This document shows, piece by piece, positions 57,278 to 64,000 of a stretch of DNA of 64,000 bases. The first letter of the stretch is position 1. Every line of letters starts with the position of its first letter. The notes beneath the pieces were generated by a model. It worked only from the letters and a program-made list of their open reading frames with translations, had not been told where the DNA came from and made no database searches. The stretch lies in contig CAVWOM010000013.1 of assembly GCA_963756575.1 (NCBI GenBank), positions 310,001 through 374,000 on the forward strand, in the 5' to 3' direction. This stretch comes from Palsa-504 sp963756575. GTDB lineage: Bacteria > Actinomycetota > Actinomycetes > Streptosporangiales > Streptosporangiaceae. The translations under genes were made by a program, and so were the position numbers.

Positions 57278-58257
57278 GGGCGTGGCAGGTCCGGGAGCTG
57301 GGCGAGCCGCGGGACGTGCTGACGCTGGCCGAGGTGCCCGACCCCGAGCCCGGGCCCGGGCAGCTGCTGGTGCGGGTGCTGGGAGCGGCGACGAACTTCC
57401 CCGACATCCTCATGTGCCGCGGCCTGTACCAGGTCAAGCCGCCGCTGCCGTACACCCCGGGCATCGAGCTGTGCGGGTCGGTCGTGGCCGCGGGTCCCGG
57501 GGTGACCGGGTTCGCGGCCGGGGACCGGGTCGTCGGCGGGCCGGTCTCGCCCACCGGGGCTTACGCCGAGCTGGCCCTGATGAACGCGGCGGCCGCATTC
57601 GGAGCTCCGGCCGGCCTGGACGACGCCGAGGCGGCGGCGTTCTGGGTGACGTACCAGACCGGGTGGTTCGGGCTGCACCGGCGGGCGGCGCTGCAGGCCG
57701 GCGAGACGCTGCTGGTGCACGCCGCGGCCGGCGGCGTCGGCAGCGGCGCGGTCCAGCTCGGCCTGGCGGCCGGGGCCCGGGTCATCGGCGTGGCCGGCGG
57801 CCCGGCCAAGGCCGAGGCGGTCCGCGCGCTCGGCGCCAACGTGGTCATCGACCGGCACGCCGAGGACTTCGTCGAGGTGGTCAAGGAGGTCACCGAGGGC
57901 CGCGGCGCCGACGTGGTCTACAACTCGGTCGGCGGCGACACCTACACCCGGTCCACCAAGTGCATCGCGTTCGAGGGCCGGATCCTGATCATCGGCTTCG
58001 CCGGCGGCACGATCCAGTCGGCCGCGCTGAACCACGCGCTGATCAAGAACTACGCGATCGTCGGCCTGCACTGGGGCCTGTACGCCAGCAAGAACCCCGC
58101 GCTGCTGCGCGAGTGCCACGCGCAGCTCACCAAGCTGGTCGAGCAGGGAGCGATCCGGCCGCTGGTCAGCGAGCGGCTCAGCCTGGAGGAGGTACCCGCC
58201 GGGCTGGAGCGGCTGGGCGCAGGCGACACGGTAGGCCGGATTGTCTTCACGCCGTGA
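57274..58257 (+). CDS. Zinc-free medium-chain reductase, NADPH:quinone oxidoreductase type
   Basis: 327 residues. MDR fold with GroES-like start (LAEVPDPEPGPGQLLVRVLG, NFPDILMCRGLYQVKPPLPY), PGIELCGSVVAAGPGV, the nucleotide-binding motif HAAAGGVGSGAVQLG, and VVYNSVGGDTY. Structural zinc cysteines are missing, as expected for QOR-type enzymes. Coupled to the SDR gene by GTGA overlap. Convergent with, and overlapping by 11 nt, the cyclase-like gene. Confidence 0.92.
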   Translation: MRAWQVRELGEPRDVLTLAEVPDPEPGPGQLLVRVLGAATNFPDILMCRGLYQVKPPLPYTPGIELCGSVVAAGPGVTGFAAGDRVVGGPVSPTGAYAELALMNAAAAFGAPAGLDDAEAAAFWVTYQTGWFGLHRRAALQAGETLLVHAAAGGVGSGAVQLGLAAGARVIGVAGGPAKAEAVRALGANVVIDRHAEDFVEVVKEVTEGRGADVVYNSVGGDTYTRSTKCIAFEGRILIIGFAGGTIQSAALNHALIKNYAIVGLHWGLYASKNPALLRECHAQLTKLVEQGAIRPLVSERLSLEEVPAGLERLGAGDTVGRIVFTP

Positions 58258-58897
58258 GGCCTTTCGCCGGGCAAACGCACCAGGCCAGCATCTTGGTCTC
58301 CTTGACCTGGATCGCCAGCGGCTGGAAGGCGTTCGGGTCTACGAGCCGTGGGTGCTGGCTGATGAGTGAGTCGTAAACGTAGTCGGAGACGGCGAGGGCT
58401 AGATCGGCGCCCGAACCGGCGAGGAAATCACGGAACGGCTCCGCGTTGAGCATCCGGAAAAGCCGGACAACAGCGTCGCCCATGCTGCCACGGTCATCGC
58501 GGCTGACACAGCCAACGTGAGCGGCGGCTCGGAGCCGCATGCACACGCGACTGGAGGAGAACCGGTTGTAAGTGCGGAGCCGTTCGCCGAGCAGCTCGGG
58601 CAACGGGCCGAGAACCCGCATCACGGGTATGGCCGAGGGAATCACCACGAGGGCACCGTCACCCCGGTCTTCGACCGAGCACTCGTCCAGGGGAATCCCC
58701 GCCCGCGGGAAGACATCCTCGAGCAATTCGTACATGGCGGCCCGGAGCTGGCACTGAGCGTCGTTATGGTGCCAGCCGAAGCTGGCGATGTCCACCGCGA
58801 AGAGCCCGGATATCCGGCCTTCCCGGTCAGCGGCTGGAGACGACGTTGTCATCATCATCCGTTTCTGTGGCAGGAGGCTCGCGGCGCCCCGGATCAT
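58247..58897 (-). CDS. Nucleotide-cyclase-like (class III fold) protein, third gene of the sigma module
   Basis: 216 residues from ATG 58897, which overlaps the anti-sigma-like gene by 4 nt. The domain begins ISGLFAVDIASFGWHHNDAQ; the Asp in FAVDIASFG is at the first metal position of class III cyclases. SVEDRGDGALVVIPSAIPVM covers the second metal region. Then RLRAAAHVGCVSRDDRGSMG, DAVVRLFRMLNAEPFRDFLA, AVSDYVYDSLI and QVKETKMLAWCV. It belongs to a cyclase-like group seen in actinobacterial signalling and conflict gene clusters. Whether it makes a cyclic nucleotide is unknown. Codon use is less GC-biased than its neighbours. Confidence 0.78.
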   Translation of the reverse strand: MIRGAASLLPQKRMMMTTSSPAADREGRISGLFAVDIASFGWHHNDAQCQLRAAMYELLEDVFPRAGIPLDECSVEDRGDGALVVIPSAIPVMRVLGPLPELLGERLRTYNRFSSSRVCMRLRAAAHVGCVSRDDRGSMGDAVVRLFRMLNAEPFRDFLAGSGADLALAVSDYVYDSLISQHPRLVDPNAFQPLAIQVKETKMLAWCVCPAKGLTA

Positions 58898-59739
58898 GGT
58901 GTGCCCGTCCCGGGCGAGGACGACGAGGCTTGTCCCATCGTCGTGCTTGCGGTCGCAGTGGCGGATGGGACAACCGCCGGCTGGGCGGGGGACCAAGACG
59001 GGGCTGTCTCCCCGGCCGGCGACACCGGATCGGCGCCCGCAACGCGGAGGTGGTTAATGGCGCATCGTCCTGAAGCCGGGGCCCGGTGCGACGGGATGGA
59101 CTTGATGGACAGCTTCTTGGCTCCGCCGACGCGAAACTTGACGCGGCTGGGCGAGGACGGCGACGCGCGGAAGATCTGCGCGGAGCGGCCTTCCGCCGCC
59201 AGGATCCATGCGCAGGACCCGCCCTGGCCAGGAGCAGCGGCAGGGACCACCACCGTCACCTGGGTGGCGCCCGGATTCGGCGAGTAGACCTGGCTGATGG
59301 GCGGCCGACTCCGGCGGACCGTCCTGGGGGTCCGCTTCCCCGTGACCGGCGTCGGGGCACCTGCCTTCGCGCCGATCGCCAGGGGCGAGGTGGCTGCACC
59401 TACCGCGCCGGAGGAGGCGGGTCCCTCACTCGCCTCGTTCGTCGTCGGCATGGGGCGCGAGTGCGGACTCCGCAGCTCAGCCGACCCTGCTAGCCGCAAC
59501 TGAGGCAGCACGGTAAGGATAGCGACGATGGCGGCAGCGGCAGCAGCCCCCATCCACGGGTTACGCAGCCGCCGACGGGACACTCGGGCTGACTCGAGGT
59601 CCAGCGTCACACGGCTGAGCATGGCCCGCCGCGCTGCGTCCACATCGACCTGGTGATCGTAGAGCCGGCCATAAGCCGCCGAGATACGCTCAGCAACGTC
59701 GCCGTCGAGCTCGCGGTCATTGTCATGGCAGCGGATCAT
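58894..59739 (-). CDS. Single-TM anti-sigma-like membrane protein
   Basis: 281 residues from ATG 59739, overlapping the sigma gene by 17 nt. Short cytosolic part (ELDGDVAERISAAYGRLYDH, VDAARRAMLSRVTLDLESAR), one TM near residues 62-82 (MGAAAAAAIVAILTVLPQLR), then a long Ser/Pro/Thr-rich outer part with one compact Cys-containing stretch (QVTVVVPAAAPGQGGSCAWI ... GRCAINHLRV). There is no HxxxCxxC zinc motif, so it is not a classical ZAS anti-sigma factor. Position and topology still suggest it holds the sigma factor at the membrane. Confidence 0.75.
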   Translation of the reverse strand: MIRCHDNDRELDGDVAERISAAYGRLYDHQVDVDAARRAMLSRVTLDLESARVSRRRLRNPWMGAAAAAAIVAILTVLPQLRLAGSAELRSPHSRPMPTTNEASEGPASSGAVGAATSPLAIGAKAGAPTPVTGKRTPRTVRRSRPPISQVYSPNPGATQVTVVVPAAAPGQGGSCAWILAAEGRSAQIFRASPSSPSRVKFRVGGAKKLSIKSIPSHRAPASGRCAINHLRVAGADPVSPAGETAPSWSPAQPAVVPSATATASTTMGQASSSSPGTGTP

Positions 59740-60316
59740 ATTTCTTTCTCCCCCGTAAGATAATCGCGATGCGCCATATCACCGGCACGCCTGACGCACC
59801 ATTTAAGGCCCACGTCTTGCCCAGCCTGCGCTCGGCAATTCCGAGACGCGCATGAACCGTTTTCGCCGTCACTTCGGTTATTTCTGCGATCTCGCTGACG
59901 GTCCGCCCGCCGATGTACATGAGAGCAGCAGCCTCGCGCGAATGCCCTGGCAGCCGGTCAATGGCGTCCTTAATTTCGAGATCCTCACGCCATTGCTCAC
60001 TGCTATCAAACCGCGGTTGTTCCGTTCCCTTCAATGGGACTTCCCTGCCTGAGCGCCTGTGCCAGTTGAGCGCCCGGTTGCGGATAGCCCTCAGGAGATA
60101 AGATCGACACTGAGTCTCGGACATGTCAGGGAGCTCGCCCCGGCTCATGAGGATGAGCATGCGCAGCACTGCCTCCTGCACGACATCCTCTGCCGACCCT
60201 AGGTCCAGCCAGGGATACCCGCATATCGCGACCTTGACGGCAGTTAGATAGTGCGTTTTATAGAAAACCCCAATGGTGTCCGATAGATCCGGTCCACCCG
60301 GGCCATTACCTGACAT
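59723..60316 (-). CDS. ECF-like RNA polymerase sigma factor of the cyclase module
   Basis: 197 residues from ATG 60316 (AAAGGTGAAG before it; the frame is open 21 codons upstream). Region 2: IGVFYKTHYLTAVKVAICGY, LGSAEDVVQEAVLRMLILMS, CRSYLLRAIRNRALNWHRRS. Region 4: IKDAIDRLPGHSREAAALMY, IGGRTVSEIAEITEVTAKTV, HARLGIAERRLGK. First gene of an operon with the TM protein and the cyclase-like protein. A leader of several hundred AT-rich bases precedes it, and its codons use A/T at third positions more than neighbours do. Group membership among ECFs not recognised. Confidence 0.85.
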   Translation of the reverse strand: MSGNGPGGPDLSDTIGVFYKTHYLTAVKVAICGYPWLDLGSAEDVVQEAVLRMLILMSRGELPDMSETQCRSYLLRAIRNRALNWHRRSGREVPLKGTEQPRFDSSEQWREDLEIKDAIDRLPGHSREAAALMYIGGRTVSEIAEITEVTAKTVHARLGIAERRLGKTWALNGASGVPVIWRIAIILRGRKKYDPLP

Positions 60317-60675
60317 CTTCACCTTTCGCGTATGCCTACGATGGACACCCCGGGCTGACTGGGTGCTCGGCCCGTTCAAGTCGTCACTAGGAAAACACCC
60401 TGGCCACCTTCAGCAGGGAATAAAATCTGAATTAAAATTTTCACCGCAACAACGGCGTGGGCGATTTGAGACAGAAATCATATTTTCGATATCATTCGCC
60501 GCCTGCAGGGTGAAAGAACCCACGATGAAAGTCCGGAGTTACCTATCTGGCAGCTGGCGGCCGCGAACTTTTCACTCCCCTTAGGCGCATTTAAGCGGGT
60601 GGCCAACGCGAACAGAAAAAAGAGTCACTTTGGCCATATTCAGGGAGGACGCGACCGCCTGCTAAGCTCGACTGA
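60317..60675. promoter_or_regulatory. AT-rich divergent intergenic region, 359 bases
   Basis: Between the sigma module and the aminotransferase-fusion gene. Bases 60415-60500 are AT-rich (AAATTTTCA, TTTTCGATATCATTC words) and hold several -10-like hexamers for either strand. No convincing gene. The composition is unlike the rest of the window and supports recent arrival of the sigma module. Confidence 0.5.
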
Positions 60676-63492
60676 ATGGATGTTCAGGATGCCTCCGGGG
60701 CAGGTGGGATCGACTTCTTCGCGCAGGGCGGGCTTCCGGTCCCGCTGGTAACCGTCGAGCAGGCGGAGAGGCTCGCGGCTGACTCGTTCGGCATGAAGGT
60801 TTCGGCTTTTCCGCTGGGCAGCCAGCAAGATTGCAACTTCCTGCTGGAGGGGGACGGCGGGCCGGCGGGCGTGCTGAAGATCGCGAACCCGGCGTTCAGC
60901 CGGGCCGAGATCGAGGCGCAGGACGCCGCGGCGGAGCTCGTCGCGGCCTGCGGGCTGCGGGCGGGCGTGGCGACGCACGGGCCGGTTGTGGTTCCTGTTG
61001 CGGATGAGTCGGCTTTGGTGCGAGTGCTGCGTTATCTGCCCGGGGGGACGCTGACCGGGGCGGGGTACCTGGCGCCGCGGGTGGTGGCGGAGCTGGGCGC
61101 GGTGGCCGGGCGGGTGAGCGGGGCGCTGCGCGATTTCACCCACCCCGGGCTGGACCGGGTACTGCAGTGGGACCTGCGGCACGCCGACCGGGTGGTCGGG
61201 GTGCTGGCGGAGCACGTGCGGGACGCGGAGCTGCGGGGGCGGGTGACCGTGGCGGCGGAGGCGGCCTGGCGCCGGGTCGGGCCGCTGGCCCAGGAGCTGC
61301 CGTGGCAGGCGGTGCACGGGGACGTGACCGACGACAACATGGTCTGCTCGACCGCGGACGGGCGGCGGATCCCGGACGGGGTGATCGACTTCGGCGACCT
61401 GACCAGCTCGTGGGCGGTGGGCGAGCTCGCCGTCGCGATCACCTCGGTGCTGCGGCACGCCGGGGCCGAGCCGTGCTCGGTGCTGCCCGCGGTACGCGCC
61501 TTCCACGCGCTGCGGCCGCTGTCCGCCGCCGAGGTCACGGTCCTGTGGCCGCTGGTGGTGATGCGCGCCGCGGTGCTGGTGGTGAGCGGCGAGCAGCAGG
61601 CCGTGCTGGACGGCGGGAACGAGTACGTGAACGGGGCGCTGGAGCACGAGCGCCGCTTGTTCGGCCAGGCGGTGTCGGTGCCGGCCGAGGTCATGACCGC
61701 GCTGATGCTGAACGAGCTGGGTTTCGAGGTGTCGCGGCCGCGGGTGGCGGCGGGGACGACGGGCGTGGAGCTGGGGCGCTGCGTGGTGCTGGATCTTTCG
61801 GTGGCGTCGGACGTGGTGGACGGGGGCGCCTGGCTGGAGCCGGGGCTGGCCGGGCGGCTGGCCCGGGCGGCGCTGGACGGCGGGGCGGACGCGGTGGTCA
61901 CGCGATACGGGGAGGCGCGGCTGGATGTGTCGCGGGTGCTGGCGGAGGTCTCCCCCGCTACGGTGGCGACCGGGGTGGACCTGTGGCTGGCGCGGCCTGG
62001 TTCGTGGACGCCGCCTGAGCCGGGTGACGGGCTGGTACTGACGGTGTTGGACGCGGAAGGCGGGCGGACGCCGGTTCAGGTGGGGCTGCGGCTAGCGGGG
62101 GCGCCGGAGGTGCCGCCGCTGGTGCGGCCGGAGTACGCGGCGGGGTGGCTGGCGCTGACGGCGGATCCGGGGCCGCTGCTGGGGCTGGCTTTGGCGGTTC
62201 GGTCGGATGCTTCCGGTTCTCTGCTGGCGCGGCGGGCGGCGGCGTTCGCCGACGTGCAGGAGCACTACTACGCGGACCCGCCGCGGATCGAGCGGGGCTG
62301 GCGTCAGCACCTGGCCGGGACCGACGGGCGGGTCTACCTGGACATGGTCAACAACGTGAGCGTGCTCGGCCACGCTCACCCGCGGTTTTCGGCGGCGGTG
62401 GCGCGCCAGTTGCGGCGGCTGAACACGAACTCGCGGTTCCACTACGCCGCGGTGGCCGAGTTCGCCGAGCGGCTGGCCGGGCTGCTGCCCGCGCCGCTGG
62501 ACACGGTGTTCGGAGTCAACTCGGGCTCCGAAGCGGTCGACCTGGCGCTGCGGCTGGCGTTCGTCACGACCGGGCGGCAGGACGTGGTGGCGGTGCGCGA
62601 GGCCTACCACGGCTGGACCTACGCCTCCGACGCCGTGTCCACCTCCACCGCCGACAACCCGGACGCGCTGGCGACCCGGCCCGGGTGGGTGCACGCGGTG
62701 GACGCGCCGAACGCCTACCGGGGCCGGTACCGGGGGGCGGCGGCTTCGCGGTACGCCGTGGACGCGGTTGCCTTCGTCCGGTCGCTGGCTGATCGGGGGC
62801 GGGCGCCGGCGGCGTTCCTGGCCGAGCCGTTCTACGGCAACGCCGGCGGCATGGCGCTCCCCGACGGCTACCTCGCCGCGGTCTACGCCGAGGTCAGGAA
62901 GCACGGCGGGCTGGCCATCGCGGACGAGATCCAGGTCGGCTACGGCCGGCTGGGGCACTGGTTCTGGGGGTTCGAGCAGCAGGGCGTGGTCCCGGACGTG
63001 GTCACGGTGGCCAAGGCCATGGGCAACGGCTACCCGCTGGGCGCGGTCATCACCTCCCGCGCGATCGCTTCGGAGTACCGGGACGCCGGGTACTTCTTCT
63101 CCTCCACCGGCGGCAGCCCGGTCTCCTGCGTGGCGGGGCTGACCGTCCTCGATGTCCTGCAGGAGGAGGGGCTGCAGGCCAACGCGGCCCTGGTGGGCGA
63201 TTACCTGAAGGGGCGGCTGGAGGAGCTGGCCGGGCGGCACGCGCTCATCGGGGCGGTGCACGGGGCCGGGTTGTATCTGGGCGTGGAGTTCGTCCGGGAC
63301 CGGGGCACGCTGGAGCCGGCCACGGCGGAGACCATGGCGATCTGCGACCGGCTGCTCGAGCTCGGGGTGGTCATGCAGCCGACCAGTGACCGGATGTGCG
63401 TGCTCAAGATCAAGCCGCCGTTGTGCCTGGACGCCGCGGGGGCGGACTTCTTCGCGGACACCCTGGACCGGGTGCTGACCGAGGGCTGGTGA
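60676..63492 (+). CDS. Phosphotransferase - class III aminotransferase fusion protein
   Basis: 938 residues, three parts. Residues 1-340: APH/choline-kinase fold with QDCNFLLEGDGGPAGVLKIA, catalytic loop AVHGDVTDDNMVCS and metal strand GVIDFGDLTSSW. Residues 340-520: beta-rich middle region that in homologues is M23-peptidase-like; no zinc ligands are evident here. Residues 520-938: PLP aminotransferase class III with GVNSGSEAVDLALRLA, AYHGWTY, IADEIQVGYGRLGHWFWGFE and Schiff-base Lys in TVAKAMGNGYPLG. Homologues are linked to phosphorylated amino-alcohol or hydroxylysine-type metabolism; a coupled phosphorylation and phospho-lyase/transamination is plausible. All active-site motifs of both enzymes are present. 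Confidence 0.9.
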   Translation: MDVQDASGAGGIDFFAQGGLPVPLVTVEQAERLAADSFGMKVSAFPLGSQQDCNFLLEGDGGPAGVLKIANPAFSRAEIEAQDAAAELVAACGLRAGVATHGPVVVPVADESALVRVLRYLPGGTLTGAGYLAPRVVAELGAVAGRVSGALRDFTHPGLDRVLQWDLRHADRVVGVLAEHVRDAELRGRVTVAAEAAWRRVGPLAQELPWQAVHGDVTDDNMVCSTADGRRIPDGVIDFGDLTSSWAVGELAVAITSVLRHAGAEPCSVLPAVRAFHALRPLSAAEVTVLWPLVVMRAAVLVVSGEQQAVLDGGNEYVNGALEHERRLFGQAVSVPAEVMTALMLNELGFEVSRPRVAAGTTGVELGRCVVLDLSVASDVVDGGAWLEPGLAGRLARAALDGGADAVVTRYGEARLDVSRVLAEVSPATVATGVDLWLARPGSWTPPEPGDGLVLTVLDAEGGRTPVQVGLRLAGAPEVPPLVRPEYAAGWLALTADPGPLLGLALAVRSDASGSLLARRAAAFADVQEHYYADPPRIERGWRQHLAGTDGRVYLDMVNNVSVLGHAHPRFSAAVARQLRRLNTNSRFHYAAVAEFAERLAGLLPAPLDTVFGVNSGSEAVDLALRLAFVTTGRQDVVAVREAYHGWTYASDAVSTSTADNPDALATRPGWVHAVDAPNAYRGRYRGAAASRYAVDAVAFVRSLADRGRAPAAFLAEPFYGNAGGMALPDGYLAAVYAEVRKHGGLAIADEIQVGYGRLGHWFWGFEQQGVVPDVVTVAKAMGNGYPLGAVITSRAIASEYRDAGYFFSSTGGSPVSCVAGLTVLDVLQEEGLQANAALVGDYLKGRLEELAGRHALIGAVHGAGLYLGVEFVRDRGTLEPATAETMAICDRLLELGVVMQPTSDRMCVLKIKPPLCLDAAGADFFADTLDRVLTEGW

Positions 63493-63497
63493 CGGCC

Positions 63498-63565
63498 TAG
63501 CTGGCGCTCTGGGTTAGCTGGCGCTCTGGGTTAGCTGGCGCTCTGGGTTAGCTGGCGCTCTGGGC
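63498..63565. repeat. Four tandem copies of a 17-bp unit between convergent genes
   Basis: TAGCTGGCGCTCTGGGT begins at 63498, 63515, 63532 and 63549 (the last ends differently). The unit derives from the last codons and stop of the minus-strand gene (Q-S-A-S-stop), so stop codons are repeated downstream. Confidence 0.9.
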
Positions 63566-64000
63566 CCAGGTGGCCGGGTAGGTGTAGGCGGTGGTGGTGC
63601 CGTTCCTGGTCTCGGTCATCTTGGTGAACTTCCCGTTCACCGGGTCGGAGAGCGTGATCGTGGCGGGGACGAGATCGACCGGGGCCTGGGCGCAGTTGGG
63701 GTTGCAGCTGTTGATGTCCGAGGTGCCCTGGCCGGTGGCGCCGGTGGCGCTCCAGTCAGACCAGGTGATCTTGGTTACCACGTTGGTCGCGTCGCCGCTG
63801 TAGGCGATCTCGGTCGGCTTCGTGCCGGAGTAGCCGCTGCCCACGGTGAGGGTGGGAAGCGCGGTGGGTGTCGTCGCCGGAGTGGTGGCGGGCGTGGTCG
63901 CGGGGGTCGTGGCCGGCGTGGTCGCCGGAGTGGTGGCGGGGGTGGTCGCCGGGGTGGTGACCGGGACCGTGGCGGGGGCGCTGCTCGTGGTGCTCTGAGC
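63548..64000 (-). CDS. C-terminal part of a secreted protein with Thr/Pro-rich linker, continues past window end
   Basis: The frame is open to base 64000, so the N-terminus and any signal peptide are outside. Visible first is a linker of repeated A-T-T-P units (about 63860-63985), typical of surface-exposed actinobacterial proteins. Then a domain of about 95 residues: GSGYSGTKPTEIAYSGDATN, VVTKITWSDWSATGATGQGT, NSCNPNCAQAPVDLVPATIT, ending TYPATWAQSAS, with two Cys likely disulphide-linked. No family name recognised. An internal GTG at 63844 is not the start. Confidence 0.75.
   Translation of the reverse strand, partial: AQSTTSSAPATVPVTTPATTPATTPATTPATTPATTPATTPATTPTALPTLTVGSGYSGTKPTEIAYSGDATNVVTKITWSDWSATGATGQGTSDINSCNPNCAQAPVDLVPATITLSDPVNGKFTKMTETRNGTTTAYTYPATWAQSAS

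Noticed and set aside
60273..60584. Small + strand ORF in the intergenic region before the aminotransferase fusion
   Set aside because: No ribosome site, unusual codons and no similarity; better explained as a chance frame in AT-rich DNA.
63498..63565. Possible CRISPR or att-site repeat
   Set aside because: 17-bp copies without spacers, derived from a gene's last codons; no integrase nearby.
1..64000. tRNA or rRNA genes
   Set aside because: No stretch with tRNA-like conserved arms or rRNA core sequence was noticed by eye; a covariance-model search would be needed to exclude short RNAs.

Overview
The window is very GC-rich actinobacterial DNA. Codons are strongly GC3-biased, many starts are GTG, and several genes look leaderless (a -10-like hexamer 6-8 nt before the start codon). 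Neighbouring genes often overlap by 4 nt (ATGA or GTGA). Gene content (SigK/RskA, PadR-ABC modules, DUF222-HNH proteins, F420-type LLM oxidoreductase, S53 peptidase, short ProS) fits Actinomycetota. I cannot fix the genus. I saw no rRNA, tRNA, CRISPR array, intact transposon, phage region or replication origin.

Layout. 1-9.8 kb: end of a TrkA/RCK protein; BAAT-type hydrolase lipoprotein; two COG4315-type lipoproteins; a YCII protein paired with an ECF42-type sigma factor; an FtsX/MacB-type ABC exporter; a VIT1/CCC1-type transporter. 9.9-18.3 kb: an internally deleted phosphotransferase; a DUF222-HNH protein; a PadR-ABC-FtsX operon; a second PadR with a membrane protein; a frameshifted histidine-kinase remnant. 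18.3-32.9 kb, the most coherent part: rskA-sigK; divergent molybdopterin oxidoreductase and fasciclin (MPT70/83-like) lipoprotein; photolyase; RudS-type DUF523-DUF1722 protein; a membrane-lipid operon (FAD protein, DUF1365, two cyclopropane/methyl-transferring enzymes, stub of a DUF1295-like gene); TIGR01777 epimerase; and a divergent CarH/LitR-type B12 light sensor. The order FAD-DUF1365-CFA-DUF1295...sigK-rskA recalls the Mycobacterium tuberculosis Rv0449c-Rv0444c locus, here opened up by inserted genes. Three promoters share the motif CCAATCC-N16-CGAAT: in front of sigK, of the oxidoreductase and of the lipid operon. They define a probable SigK regulon.

32.9-48.7 kb: LLM oxidoreductase; uncharacterised membrane, lipo- and small proteins; lectin/lytic-enzyme-like secreted protein; APC-permease remnant with TetR; secreted S53 peptidase with a strong terminator; EstB-like serine hydrolase; second DUF222-HNH protein; frameshifted methyltransferase; proS; LysR with divergent DMT exporter. 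48.7-58.3 kb: ABC-2 exporter operon; serine hydrolase with repeat insertion; PAS histidine kinase, OmpR-type regulator and stand-alone receiver; SDR/quinone-reductase pair. 58.2-60.7 kb: a less GC-biased three-gene operon of ECF-like sigma factor, single-TM anti-sigma-like protein and nucleotide-cyclase-like protein, behind an AT-rich leader. This is the best candidate for an undescribed signalling module. 60.7-64 kb: a phosphotransferase-aminotransferase fusion and the end of a secreted Thr/Pro-linker protein.

Two broad features stand out. Many short tandem repeats lie within or just after genes. Several genes carry single-base frameshifts, which could be real decay or sequence error.
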